From contig JAFMSA010000263.1 in NCBI GenBank assembly GCA_017353855.1, forward strand, positions 1-6,298: a DNA stretch of 6,298 nucleotides, written 5' to 3'. Source of the DNA: Alphaproteobacteria bacterium. Lineage in GTDB: Bacteria; Pseudomonadota; Alphaproteobacteria; ATCC43930; CGMCC-115725. Positions 6,255-6,298 of this stretch are shown piece by piece. Positions within the stretch are counted from its first letter, which is position 1; each line of letters begins with the position of its first letter. A model generated the notes under the pieces. The model was not told the DNA's origin and searched no databases. It saw nothing but the letters and a program-made list of their open reading frames with translations. The position numbers and the translations under genes were made by a program.

Positions 6255-6298
6255 CGGTCATCCGACAGGCCTGCCGCACCGACCGTCCGCAGCATTGC

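Noticed and set aside
5762..6298. Long + frame from ATG at 5762 running off the window without a stop (179 codons)
   Set aside because: Most of the translation is Arg-rich and, after about 6050, is the shadow of the more plausible Ala/Tyr/Pro-rich frame. Only its ~5964-6050 part looks coding, and that is included in the pseudogene entry.

Overview
The window is GC-rich DNA of alphaproteobacterial character. The best guess is Hyphomicrobiales near Bradyrhizobium/Rhodopseudomonas, based on a hopanoid-associated HpnN-type RND transporter, a full-length OmpA-type porin, strong G/C preference at third codon positions in the real genes, and wide intergenic spacing. This placement is inference; no rRNA or other marker is present.

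Layout. (1) Positions 1-2090, + strand: the C-terminal ~695 codons of an HpnN/MMPL-family transporter whose 5' end lies before the window. (2) Positions 2120-3406, - strand: a complete PAPS-dependent sulfotransferase (Sulfotransfer_3 type), convergent with hpnN and separated by 29 bp. (3) Positions 3407-3621: a spacer with a perfect 12-bp palindrome. (4) Positions 3622-4668, - strand: a complete OmpA-family outer-membrane protein with signal peptide, beta-barrel, proline-rich linker and peptidoglycan-binding domain. (5) Positions 4669 to about 5830: more than 1 kb with no convincing gene. Its first ~220 bp are probably the leader and promoter region of the ompA-like gene; the rest holds short inverted and direct repeats. 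(6) Positions ~5830-6254: short coding-like segments in alternating + frames around a 7-C run, ending in an Ala-rich, Tyr/Pro-rich tail interrupted by TAG. This reads as a decayed or frameshifted gene.

Together the intact genes point to envelope biology: HpnN is known to move hopanoids toward the outer membrane, the OmpA-like protein links outer membrane to peptidoglycan, and the sulfotransferase has an unknown acceptor. Whether the sulfotransferase acts on an envelope lipid is speculation from proximity only; it is not in an operon with hpnN. I see no CRISPR, no tRNA or rRNA, no recognisable insertion sequence and no clear novel defence or mobile system.
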